A stretch of 64,000 nt of DNA, taken from positions 43,050,666 to 43,114,665 of the forward strand of contig LS997565.1 of assembly GCA_000469685.2 (NCBI GenBank), read 5' to 3'. The DNA comes from Haemonchus contortus. Its lineage: Eukaryota; Nematoda; Chromadorea; Rhabditida; Trichostrongylidae. Below the pieces are notes generated by a model. The model saw nothing but the letters and a program-made list of their open reading frames with translations, was not told where the DNA came from and made no database searches. This document shows positions 13,747-25,450 of this stretch, piece by piece. The position numbers were made by a program, and so were the translations under genes. The stretch's first letter is position 1; each line of letters opens with the position of its first letter.

Positions 13747-16024
13747 GCACTCGTAAGCGCGCTAATACAGAAACTTTGAACTACAGAAACTACTACAGAT
13801 TGGATTATTTCAGTAATTCTTTTTCTTTAAAACGTTTCATGAACAAATTGAAAGGATTTCAATGAAGGAAGGGCAATAGGAATTGATTTAAATAAAAAGC
13901 AATTTCATTTTAGCAAAATCGCCTTCAAATGCTAGCAGAAGTGAGGTTCTCGAAGATTCATCCATGTTTTTGCATGGCACTGAGAGTGTCTTCGAAGTGA
14001 CAAGTGGCAGAACGTCTGTCACATTCGTCTGGTCAAAAACCAACTTCACTAATACCCACTTTCTTCTTCAAAACCTCAGCAGAAGGTGATTGCTTTGGTT
14101 TGAGACAAGTACAGGGGAGCTAGTCCGACTAGTATGACCAGCACTTTCAACTGACGACTTGAAAGGCAAAGTGGACCGAGTCCCATCAAAGGAAATTTAC
14201 CCGCATCGGTGCTGCTGGGGTGTGGTGCGTTAGGAACGAAATGGTCGCGTCGCGGTTAGAGGGAGGTCGCGCGCGAAGGAGTGTAGCAGGTTGCAGCAGT
14301 AGGTAAGAAATACAAGAACAAAAGTACTAATAGAAGAACTGTGCATAAAATAATGATCGCATATCGATTGAGCTGTATAAAGAACGTTAGAGCTGTAATA
14401 ACGGCGAATGAGTGGTCCGCGACAGCCGCGTGCGGCGAATCGATTACCCAAAATCGTTCCTAACGCCCGTCTCCCGTGCTGCTGCCGTAGGAATTTCAAA
14501 CTACAACTTCGATAATTTACTGTTGTTTATTGTTTATGAATTTATCACTACTATCATTATTTTATCAATAGAAATAGATTTGTATGTGATAATGACAGTT
14601 TTTGAGTATTACAAAATATTAATAATAGAATAATAATCATTTTTTAGTGAATAATGGTTTTTATGTGGAACTATTAATTTTTCAAAAGCCTTAACAGCTC
14701 TAACAATAATCAATGCTATGACTTCCCAGTCAAAATTACCTGTTTTTTTTTACCTAAATATGGAGAGAGGCTGCTGACGCAAATGGGGAAATGCAGGGGG
14801 CTTGGTCTTTCGAAACGTGATTTATGAAAACTCTCAGAACCTCTTGAAAACCCAAACAAGCTTTTCAAAACGAAAGTTCTTTGAGGCATCAACAAGAGCT
14901 CTTATGTAGAAAGGATGCACTTCGATGAAAAAGGGTTCCAAGTGAATTCGATGCTTTCAGAAGGATAATGTTCTCCAGTTTTGAATCCCAGGCATAGAAA
15001 TAACTCAGTTACCAATTCGTATTTCTGGGACGTCCTGACTTACGGAAAGAATTTTGTTTACCATGTCTAAAGCATATGAGTTGATTACCTTGATTAGTGG
15101 GCTTCCTTTTCCTCTCTTTGGGATGTACGGATCATGTTCACCGGGCGTTCCACACCGGATTCATCCACGCGGTCTGTGGTTCAACCCCCTGTGGACTCTT
15201 TCGCCAAACTTTCTGTGCATAGAAGAAATGGTCCAACCTCTTCCCGAAAAAGACCATACCATCTAATAACGGATTAGATCTTCCTCTTGCGGTTGCTGTA
15301 CAACCATAAGAGCAGAGATCTAACCATTCTCTTCGTGTCAGAACCTTCTTTTTTAATAGACAATCGAATCAAGCAGGAAGTAACCTAAGTAGGGACCATA
15401 GAAGACTTTTTCAGTTGCCATCTGTAGTAGTCTTCGTTCCCACATCAACCGTACCCAGAAGGAGCAAATCAATGAAATAGATTTTTCGAGAAAATTCTTG
15501 TTCAGGCTGCACAAGTGGAAAAGTTCGGGCGATTAGATTGCCACAATTCAGCGCTGCCACATTTATTTGACAAGCAATTTTGTACGTTTGATCAATGCAA
15601 CTCTCTAAAACCGTCACCCGCTCATCGGCGGACATTTGTAGACATATTGACACACTTTGACATAGCAAAGTGGCAAAAAAACTGGTTGCTCACAGACATT
15701 CAAGGCCATTCCGTAAACGTTTTGATAGTCTCGGCACGGTCAATAGTAGTCATGGGTAAGATTCACTAATGATCGAGAAAAGTCCGGAGACTTATCGAAA
15801 CCGTAAGCCCACCGCGGAGAATACTGCCAGGAATTTCAACATTTTCTCAGATTCTCCGAAATTCAATTCAAAATCGGCTCGAATCAGAAATTGACACGGA
15901 AGTATTGCAAATGATTACGTGGAGAAGACCTCAGAGAAAATTGGATTCAAATGTGCTCGAAGTGACCAAGTGTGAGCCATGCACTTGAAAACTACTCTGA
16001 CTTGCAGAGACCTTTGAGTGCATG

Positions 16025-16043
16025 CTTGTCTGTCTGTCTGTCT
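16025..16043. repeat. (CTGT)n microsatellite, short
   Basis: ctgtctgtctgtctg-type run of about four units. The same tetranucleotide occurs at 42579 and, in reverse, at 31949. Confidence 0.8.
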
Positions 16044-17635
16044 AAAATGTAATGGCTCATATGAATCAGCCGACGTCGTGCCGACTGCTCATGTCAGAGT
16101 TTTGATAGTTTTTATCCTACCCTATGGAAGGGAGGCTGAATGATTGGATTCTTATGAGCAATCGAATCAATAGAGCTCGGAATAAATGAAGTCTCATGAA
16201 ATGTTGGAACTTTCGGCGTGTAGGCCAGTTGCAGAGATTTATTTGGGCTGGAACGGCTTTGGATGAACCTAGTCTGAACTGATCCAACCATTTTCATTCT
16301 TATTGCCCATAAATTAGGTTTAGAAATGAATAGCTGGTGAGTTCTGTTTGGCATGCGGCACGCACTTCACCCAATAGGAGTTGTGGTGACGTTCATGACC
16401 CGGAACTGACGACGACATTTTGCTAAGACTTGTAAAGGGCAGTCACTGCCTGGCTCAAAGTTCTGTAGCCTTGTCGTGGACGAGTCATACTAATCACCAT
16501 TTGTTCCCGAGTGTTGTAAGGAATGATTCACCTGGATGACTGTCTCGAAAAATTCGATTTTTGGTTTATGTTGGGGCCACATTTTATCCCACACCTTGGT
16601 AATAGTACGTTTTGAAATCGGTTGAACTCAAGTGAAATCTTCCCAGTAAGACTTTGGGTTTGGGGGAACTGCAACACAGGGATGTTCATATGAATAGGGA
16701 AAAGAAGGGGAGTGAAAAGGAGCGAATATAATGAGGAAAACCATGGGAACCTTACATTATACTATAGTGGCAGTACTACTTTCTAGTTTTGCCCCTCACA
16801 CCTAGAAGTAGAGTACCTGATAGCAACAATCAGATTGAATAAATGTAAAAAGCATAATTTTCAGAAAAAGAGCAGTAAGGGCAACCACTAGCATTTCGAA
16901 ATGCTCGCTGAGCTGAGAGGTCGTGAGGATATTTTCTGCCACAGCTAAAAGCCGATAGAGGGAGTGATATGCAGGCGTATGTTTCTTTGTTATTACATCA
17001 GACCCCATTAATGACATACACCCACTTATTCGGCTATGATTAACAGCAATATGAGCTGGACGGCTTTAAATTCAACGAAGAATTGGAAGACGGCGATCGT
17101 AAGGCTGAGTCGCTTTGCCTGCAACTCTTCAGGGCATTCTTAACTTCATCGAATATACTAGCTGACAGAACGGAAAAGTGAAATTTTGCCAATCGAATCC
17201 AATCAATTATTGATTTGTTACTGTCAAGTACAACTGAACGTTACTCGACAATTTGAAGACGTCCTAGTAATGGAAGTCAACGCCCTCTTTTTCGAGGTTG
17301 CCTCTGAAGAGCAACGAGTTACCAATCGCCGGAAGACGGGAAATTCGAGAAATCCGGTTCATTTCCACCATGCTACCATTGTCCGTAACACTCTACCCTC
17401 ATGAATTAGTAGAGACCAAGTTTACATCCAGGAGAGTTAAGTAGTAACAAATATGTAGCGGCACGTTACCTATTTGTACTCGAATTCTCGGTTCCTGTCA
17501 TTTAAGGCCAGCGACACGTTCTAGGGTCATACTTTTTTTTTTTAAACTCCACTGAACTGGTCAAACATTGAGTTGTACATAGTTTGGGAAAGAATTTGTC
17601 CCACATGCAACTTAAAAACTCTCTACAGTTTCAAA

Positions 17636-17690
17636 ATGGGAGTCGAAGACGTGGCGCATCCTCAGGAAACGCATGAAGATCTCTAATTTT
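17636..17690 (+). mobile_element. SINE tail fragment
   Basis: gggagtcgaagacgtggcgcatcc followed by a cag..aaacg stretch matches the last 50 bases of the SINE. Nothing upstream is recognisable as the body. Confidence 0.5.
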
Positions 17691-18208
17691 AGGAAATGCG
17701 TCACAATTCAACCGATTAGCGTAAAATTCAGAGTTGACAAATCAAAATGATCCCTAAAGCAGTACTGACCGTCTGGGATCTTTCATCCCGATCCAAGGAT
17801 CAATTAGCCTTTATCAAATTCATTCGGGACTTCATTTCGATGGGAGACGCTCGGAGGTAACGATGGTGGCAAATAAATTATGCCCGTCAAAACCCGATGG
17901 AATGGAATCAAACCCTTTCCATTAGAGGGATAGGTGTCTGATGAAAATGAGGAAGAGAAAGTGATGGGAGCCTGCTATCGAGGCCAAGTGGAACTACAAC
18001 GCTTTAGCAAGCTTCTTAGGAGTTTTTTCCCTGACACGAGCGATGCACGAATGACAAACGAGGGACGATCGGTTGTCGCTGATGAAGGATGAAGCGTGTT
18101 TTGATCGAACCTACAAAATGACAAGAAGCAAATGACTTGTGATGACGAAAGGAATCAAACTCTACGTGATGGGTACCGGTAGTGAATCCATGACGGGGGA
18201 AAAGTAGC

Positions 18209-18267
18209 GGGTGAGATAAGCAATCGTAAAAAGGCTTCACGGCTTTTTACGATTCCTCATCTCACCC
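18209..18267. repeat. 25-nt imperfect inverted repeat (hairpin)
   Basis: Arms 18209-18233 (gggtgagataagcaatcg...) and 18243-18267 pair over 25 bases with three mismatches around a 9-base loop. The flanks do not continue the symmetry, and there is no tract of U after it. Could be a foldback of a duplicated segment or the core of a small transposon. Confidence 0.75.
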
Positions 18268-21200
18268 GGTATTTCTTTCTTCGCCACGAGCTAGACGACT
18301 TCAGAGACAGATGACCTGGGCTACCGAGCCCCTGATGATACGGACTCGAGTAGGGACCGGGTTCGGGAAATGGGTGCGTGGAAGTGCAGCAGACTGGGAC
18401 GGTAGAGGAAGGTTGTCCTGTAGTGGGAGCATCATTTGAGAAAAAGGGGCGCATATGGGAATTTTCCACGAGGAAGAGTTCCAAGAGAGACAGTAAAAAG
18501 AATAGGGGTTGTTTGAATAGGAAGGGATTACGGAACAAAAAGAATTCGTAGGAAATGATGAAGAGAACGACTAGAATGAGAAGGAAAAAGGGAAAGGAGG
18601 GGTGAATATGGGGGCAACATACGACTGAATAGAAATCAATATGCAAATGCTGGCAACTCTACCAGAGAAATCAAAAACAAATCGCAGCATGTGGAACGTA
18701 ACGGGACGTCATATATGACCGCGACTTACAGAACTTACAGAAATGGGGTTATGACGATAGGATTCGTCTAAACGGCCCCATCACTTTTACAAACCCTCTC
18801 CTCTCATTCACCATTCCGATCCGCCTATTTGAATCATTCATCAAAAGCGAAACAATGAAGGATGAAGAGGATATTGGAAAAGGTTGGGGCTCGAGGTAAT
18901 AAATTTTGTGCTGAGCCCCACCATGGATTCCGTCTTTCACTGAAATCTTGATGGAACCCAAATGATCTGTTGGCCATGAGGTCAGATTATGTGCGAGCCA
19001 ATGCCTTTCTCAATCGAGGTTTATTATTTTGATGATAAAATAAGGTCATACAGTAACAATCCAAGAGATATTTATGGAAGGAGTGGAAGGAATGGACCGT
19101 TTTGAACTGGAATTATCCGTTCTGGAAGGGGTCTGTGCCCAAGTTGCGAGAGATTTCCAATCCCGCTTCACTTGCACTGTTCAATGCAGAGGAAGTCCCC
19201 CGAACCAGAAAAGCTAACGTCCTTTCCTATCGGGTGGTTGTTATGAGTCCCAAGCTGGACGTTGCGCGACGAGGCAACTAGCTATGAATCATTGCGCGAA
19301 CCGCGACTCCTCCTACACCTTCTGTCACATCTCCTGCTTTAACAGATCCCAGGCCTGCCTGAGTGTTTGTAAGCTCTTGTAGAGGATATGAAAGAAAGCA
19401 AAAGTTCAATTGCTCCCAAGGAAAAGTTAAGAATTCTGTAAAAACATACACAACACTTTTTTATTTATTGTTCATTATTTATTCATATTTGTATTTATAA
19501 GACAAAATTCGGGGATGAAGTGACCGGTGCACGTCCATCATGCATTTAGTTGTAGTTTGAAAAATATAAAGGAACCGAAATAGCCTGAAAGAGATGGCAG
19601 ATGTGGATTCAGATGAAGAAAGCGTTCAAGCGTTTCATCTCAATTTTCCTTCCATTCCAATTCGGTTTTCCTACCTAACAGCTTCCTTCTCGGTTGTTTT
19701 TCAATATTGTTTGTTAAGTAACTACCTCCCCTGTCTACTGTCTACTCCCACCCGCCCATTTCTTCCCCAGTAATCATCGGAGGAATCAAGAAAACTTGTT
19801 GTCAACCATTTCGGCAATGGATTTTAATGCCCGAAATCAATTGAGAATAAATAGACTCGCATAAAAGAAGAAAAAGCAGGCGACATTAGGTGTGGACTGA
19901 TTGCGAAATGAATGTGGGAGCAGTGTAAATGTAAAGTAGGAAACTAGCAGGGCGATACAGCGAAATATTTACATGAATATGAGAATTTTTAATTGAAATT
20001 CAATTTCGAGGAAAGCACACATACGGGTTGGGTCCCATTCGAGACAAAAGTTTAGATCATAGTTCAAGAAATTTTTTGGAATTTCTACGTCGTGTACTTC
20101 GGAGGAATAACATTAACTTGAAACTAAATTATATTTATTGTTGACATTATTAATATTATTTATTATATTATAATTACTAAAATCACAAAATATCTTATAG
20201 TTATATTAACAGCTAAAATGATAGAATAATTTGATAATACATAATGTAATAACTAGTATTAATTATATATTAAAATTCAAATAAAGAGGTCTTTCCGACA
20301 CATGCAACAGACGGAATGTTTGACATTGAACATTGCATTTAGGTAATGTGGATCATCTGGGAAATGGGTGAGGTTGCTTTGGTAAATGCTTGAAAGCCCA
20401 AAATTGCCTAGGTGAGCGTAGTGGAGGAACCGGAGACACAAAAGAGGTAAACAATGGGGAGCGTACAAAAACATATCAATCTCGAAGTATTTGAGGAGAA
20501 AAGTAAAAAGAAAGGGATATCAAAAAAAGAAGTTAGGATACGACCTTACGTGGTAAATCTTCCGAGGAGGAGTTCAAACTGATGAATAATAGAGCTAGGC
20601 CACTCTCACAGTCTGCTTCTGACAAAGTGGCTTAGTTACTTCGATGCCAACTACAAGAAAATACTTAATCGATACTAAGGCTGCGAGGATTTTGACTATT
20701 TTTTCAACGTTCCAGTTTTTTGTGCCAACCAGAACAATCTTTAGTACTATGCGATTTTTCTAATCGGCACTTTTGATAATGGTGACGGCATTTCCTTATA
20801 GAAGTAATTTGCAATTCAAAAAGAATTTTTCGAATGAAATTTATATTTCCATTTAATAAGCTTCAATTTGAAAAAGTCTGCCGTGCGAAGTTTTAGCGAT
20901 TTACTTTAACCTAATCTGCTGGTCATGCATTTTATGGCTTTTCCTGACAGTAGATCGGCTTTAGTGACCCTTGTGGTTAGGGTGTAAAGGAGTTCGGAAA
21001 GAGATTGTAAAATACTATGTAATACAATAAAATTGATGTAATATAATAAAATTAAAAAATGATCAAATTCTATTATAACGTATGATTTATGTTAATTATT
21101 ACAGATATGTATATCAGCACTACCCTTAGGTAGCCCCACACCACTCTCCACCCACTTGGGGTTGCTAGAGAAACATCTGTGGCAGTCCCTGAAGTACTCC

Positions 21201-23311
21201 TTCAATAGTTACTTGTTGTAACAACACCGATCCTGAAAGGCTAAGAGTGAGAGAGGTTGAGCGCCCCATCAGAAAAATAGGAAAAAAAGCTTTCCTCGGG
21301 GTTGGTCCTTCCTGGTATACCATCGAAAATTGTTTGAGAGAAGATAGAAGGCCTAAATATTCAGACTCATGATTGATCTAGCTGCAATGGACCGGTGAGC
21401 AATGGTATCAAATCTATTGGCATTGAACAAACGTACATGTCTCACAATCAGACATGTGTTGCCCATACAATTTCGCCCAGAGAAAGTCTAGATGTGAATT
21501 TTGAAATCTCGTGATATCAAAAACATGAGAGGAAAATATGGCAAGGGAAAAGAAGGAGGAGGAAGACAAAGAAGGAAGGACAGTGAGGGAAAATGAAATA
21601 ACTGGCGTGAGGACGACAATCGTTCAATAGCCAACGGCCACATACGGCCTTCGAAGACAAAAAGAAACTCACTGGCTCCAAGGACGTCATGTAGACGGCG
21701 TCTGCCGTTGCAATACACACTTGTCATCGTTTAGAAAGGATTTGACGGCAATCAAACACGACGCTTCGCCAAAACGCTGTCAGTCGCTTGAAACCAAATT
21801 ACTATTGGAACATTGCATGAGGCCGATGTTAGGAAGGGCGACTTTCAATGAATTACTGGATTTTTCTTTTAAAAACTCGAGTAAAATGAAAACCTCAATG
21901 ACCATTTCAAATTTTAGTTTGAAGCCAAACTGGGAAAATATAAATCCAATCGGAAAATTTTGAACACGGTGTAGAAGAAAATAGAAAAGTGCCCAGTATG
22001 AAGAGCTGATCAGCGAATAGATAAAGTCTGAGTGGTTCTTTCGGTAAAGCTCTGCAAGCCCGGACCATCTTGAATTCTAGGTGAATTCAAACAGGTTTAT
22101 TAGGTCTGCGCAAACCAATCTCACACTTGTTGATATCCAACTGAAGTTCTATCATCGAGTCCGTTCGGATGAGTGTCAATTAGCAAAGGCAGATGAAAAA
22201 GGGCGTCTTGACTGGGTAATCATCGTGGATTCTCTTGCGCTTTTAGACAAACAAGTGAACAGAAATGAAAAATAGGGGAAAAACGGCACTTTCCCGTGAC
22301 CGTTTTCTCGCGATTCCAGGCTTTTCATAAAAAACTTCGTGCCAGCAAAATGACAAGAGAGATTGAGCATTAAATAAGCAGTCTTCAAGCGAAGGACGTC
22401 TTGACACCGCAGAACGATGGACTAGTGGTGCATAACCTTTGTCATGCTTGGTCCACGAAATCATGATTCCGGTGGCCTTTGCAAGCACGCTATGTATTGT
22501 AAGTGAAGTAGAAAGAGGCTTTGAGTTCATATGGTAACACCTGGCTCAAGAGCTAAGTTTACTCAACCTCAAAAAGACATAAGAAGCTGTGGATTTGAAA
22601 ACGGGAAGGCGTCTAATCCAAGACTTAGGAAAGGTTTGAAAGGTGGGAATGTGTCAATCAGAAGTTGCCTACAGGGTCTTTTCGAGACTCGGAAATATAT
22701 CTACCAGTCATCATTCATGACGCATGTAATTATATTGTATTTAGATGGAATCATTAAGAAAGTAAGGCTTCAACAGAGTATCTTAACAGGGAGCAGAGCA
22801 TGAAATTGTCTGGAAATCCCAAAGGACATGGTGGAAGTACGAGATGAGGGGATTATCAGATACCCTGATGATTTAGAATGGCCCATGAGGGCATGACGTA
22901 GGCCTGTAGAAAAATAACCTGTTACTTGACACTTTCTGACTCACAGGATTTTGCAAAGGTCAGCAATTTTGAATAATGAATACGTAATGATTAATGGTTA
23001 TAATATCTGATGATTCAGTCGGTAGTCATACGGTCAGGCACGTATTTCGTTACGCATAGAGCTGCATACACTTAAAATCCGCCGTAGTTTTGGTGAGAAA
23101 TGTTTGGCATACAAATTTACTTTCAGCATTATGTAAACACCTGGAGATTAGGGAAGAAACGCTCATGTTTGATTTACTTGAGTAGGATTTCGAGAACTTT
23201 TTTCTCCGAAAAGGACCAAGGCAAATAATTGCTGCAACAAATCCTTTTTCTTTTTTGGGTTCCTGACATTCCCACGTTTCCGATTATTTACAGAGTAAAT
23301 CCATTAGAAGA
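18268..23311. other. Intergenic, AT-rich, no gene recognised
   Basis: Contains a purine-biased block (18430-18610), very AT-rich segments (20120-20280 and 21010-21110) with a near-duplicate ataataaaatt element, and only short unconvincing frames. Confidence 0.45.
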
Positions 23312-23365
23312 CATATTCATCACTCAAGTTACTATTTACATATTTATCACTCAAGATACTATTTA
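23312..23365. repeat. 27-bp tandem duplication
   Basis: 23312-23338 and 23339-23365 are adjacent copies of a 27-base unit (catattcatcactcaag...) with two mismatches. A simple duplication. Confidence 0.85.
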
Positions 23366-23430
23366 AAAAACAAAAAAAACTTATTGTCATTCGAAATTAC
23401 AATTGAAACAACAGTAGCATATTCATGTCC

Positions 23431-23711
23431 TTGGCGATTAACAGTCCCGTTCCCCGGGATGCACCTCGCATTAGACTTCCACTCAGAAAGGTAGCGGCTA
23501 TTTGTATGTATGTGGCCTATACAAAGACCTGCGGGGACCTTCCGATGTACGAATCAGTGCTTTTCCCTCCCAAACGGATATGGTACCAACAGACCGACCC
23601 TAGGAAGGCTTGGTAAGGCGGATATCGAAATCTAGACGGATATCGATCCGGAACTCGAGCCCGTGACCATGCGTGTATGATAGTGCGCTACTTGTCCCTA
23701 CACCACGTCCA
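23431..23711 (-). mobile_element. tRNA-derived SINE copy, minus strand, near full length
   Basis: Reverse-strand landmarks are the tail (ttggcgattaacagtcccg), the body (gcaggtctttgtataggcc) and the head with tagtgcgctacttgtcc and the caccac end. The B box reads gggctcgagttcc, with substitutions. The outer limits fit the 294-bp reference copy. Confidence 0.88.
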
Positions 23712-23995
23712 CTAAATATGTATAAAGTAGTAAAATCAGTACAATATATTATCAGTAAGTGGTATGTAGTGGTATTAACTAAGCCCAAAATATTTGGTGG
23801 CGGGTTGTCGATTTGATCAAGATGGACATAAGGGCCTATTAGATGGAAATGAAAAGGAAGTACAGCGGAAAGGGCTCTGGAAAGCCATTACATCTGAAGG
23901 GTTCGTGAAGGTATTACACCGACAAATAGTCCTGAAAAGAGGTGACGAAGTGGGACCAAAAAGGCTCGATTAAACTCTCCCTTTTGACGTATCCG

Positions 23996-24814
23996 TTAAC
24001 GTCCACTGTATCGGCTGGTCCTTTTGGAAAAAGTGCTGTCGGAAACTGTCTCAAGCAAAAATACGTTCGCTTTTTCTCGAATAAACTGACACATATACCT
24101 AATCTGTAAATGTCGGCGAACGTTCATGATTGAAGTGGCCCGACCCGAGTTCTGAGGGCAAGTGACGAAGAGTCGTAAAACCAAAAGAAAGCCGATAAAT
24201 CGATAAAGAAACAAAAAAAGTACACAACCTACGCGTGCGGTGAGTAAACATAAGCGGAAAACATACGTAACCCTATGCCAGACGCTGCAAATAAGTGCTA
24301 GATCGGAAAAACACGACTCGGTTGCAGAAAAAGACGTTGAACGTCGTCGAGGATGACTCAGCCACCCACCCATGCCACAAATGAACTCTTGATAGGCTGG
24401 TTGGCTGGCTGGCTGGTTGTCGGTTTCGAAATATTCGATTGGGAATACTGGCAGAAAAAAAAGGAAACGAAGCAAACTGGTCCCGACGATATGAGTTAAT
24501 TGATAAGAAATGATCGCCTTTGAAGGCAAAGGACCTGCACTGAAAGGGGACGCCCGCCCGGTTAAGATGGGTGTCACCTGAAGGGTATGTGGACGATGAT
24601 TTGGCCGAATGCCATTTGGTTTACACCACTTTCGGTCAGACACTACTACCGCCCCACACAACAGCAACCCACTACAACGAGAAATGGCGGCATACAAATA
24701 GGAGTAGCAGATTGATTGCACCATTTCTTTGTGGGAATCGTTTCTGGGAGCCTTGCGCACCCCTCTGACATTTTTTCCCCAACCTCTTATAGATGTGGTA
24801 CAAAAAATCCTCAA
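23996..24814 (-). other. Longest open frame, unassigned
   Basis: 272 codons open to the stop, but the first codon is TTG; the first ATG gives about 242 residues. I do not recognise it. It has Cys-rich and Ser-rich parts and two hydrophobic stretches (about 105-125 and 183-218 of the longer form). These are translations of A-rich plus-strand sequence, which yields F and L runs by chance. No splice-consistent partner exon was seen. It overlaps the start of the degenerate tandem repeat. Probably a chance frame in a stop-poor, more GC-rich stretch. Confidence 0.15.
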
Positions 24815-25450
24815 ATAAAATTGAAACTTTCGAAAATAGAAGAAGTCTATAAGCAGGTTTCGGGAAAGCGAGACGTATCGGATTTGGTGGAATTCTTCAA
24901 GAGCTTCATTCGTTCCTCTTTATAGTAAGCCCTGTCCTTCCCCATGACATTTTTTCTCCGACTATTCAATGGTCAAGGTCCAGATCATTAAAATATAGGT
25001 TTTAAATTAACAAAAATCAGAGTCAACGTCAAGAAAGAACTGAAAATGGAAAATCAGGCGGAACTTCCCTAAGGCTTCCCTTCTGTCTCGTTTCTGTAGA
25101 CTCCAATCATCCCCTCCGAGATTTTCCTCCAACTTCTTTATAGATATGGTTTGAAAAATTTTAAATAGACTTTTGAACTTTCAAAAATGAGAGCGACCGC
25201 CAAATAGGTATCGAAAAATTAGGGAAATCCAAAGAGTTTCTTTTGATTTTTCCATCTTCCTTGTTTCTGGAAAGACTTAGACAGCTCTACGACATTTATA
25301 TACCCACTTTTCATAGAAGTTCTTTGTTTTGTTTAAACTTAAACAACAATAATTGCAAAAATGAGAGCGGATAGCAAGGAGGAAACGGAAAAGAGAAATT
25401 TGAGAAGATTGACGGAAGTCTCATAAGGCTTTCTTCCACGTTGAGAAATC
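24767..25450. repeat. Old degenerate tandem repeat, four units of about 175 bp
   Basis: Units start with gacattttttccccaacct-like sequence at 24767, 24946, 25118 and 25291 (spacings 179, 172 and 173). Each then has a tatagatatggt-like stretch, ttgaaactttcgaaaat / ttgaactttcaaaaatgaga and a purine-rich half ending in a tcttcc..gtttctg-like block. Identity is low, so it is ancient. Several introns or exons of a duplicated gene segment could look the same, but I see no conserved reading frame. Confidence 0.6.

Larger units (their letters stand above)
13747..18208. other. Intergenic, no gene recognised
   Basis: Apart from the SINE tail fragment and the short ctgt run, nothing was identified. 14500-14700 is AT-rich. 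Confidence 0.45.

Noticed and set aside
23996..24814. 272-codon frame as a real single-exon gene
   Set aside because: Starts with TTG, has no recognisable domain, has biased composition from A-rich antisense sequence and overlaps a degenerate repeat. Kept only as an unassigned frame.
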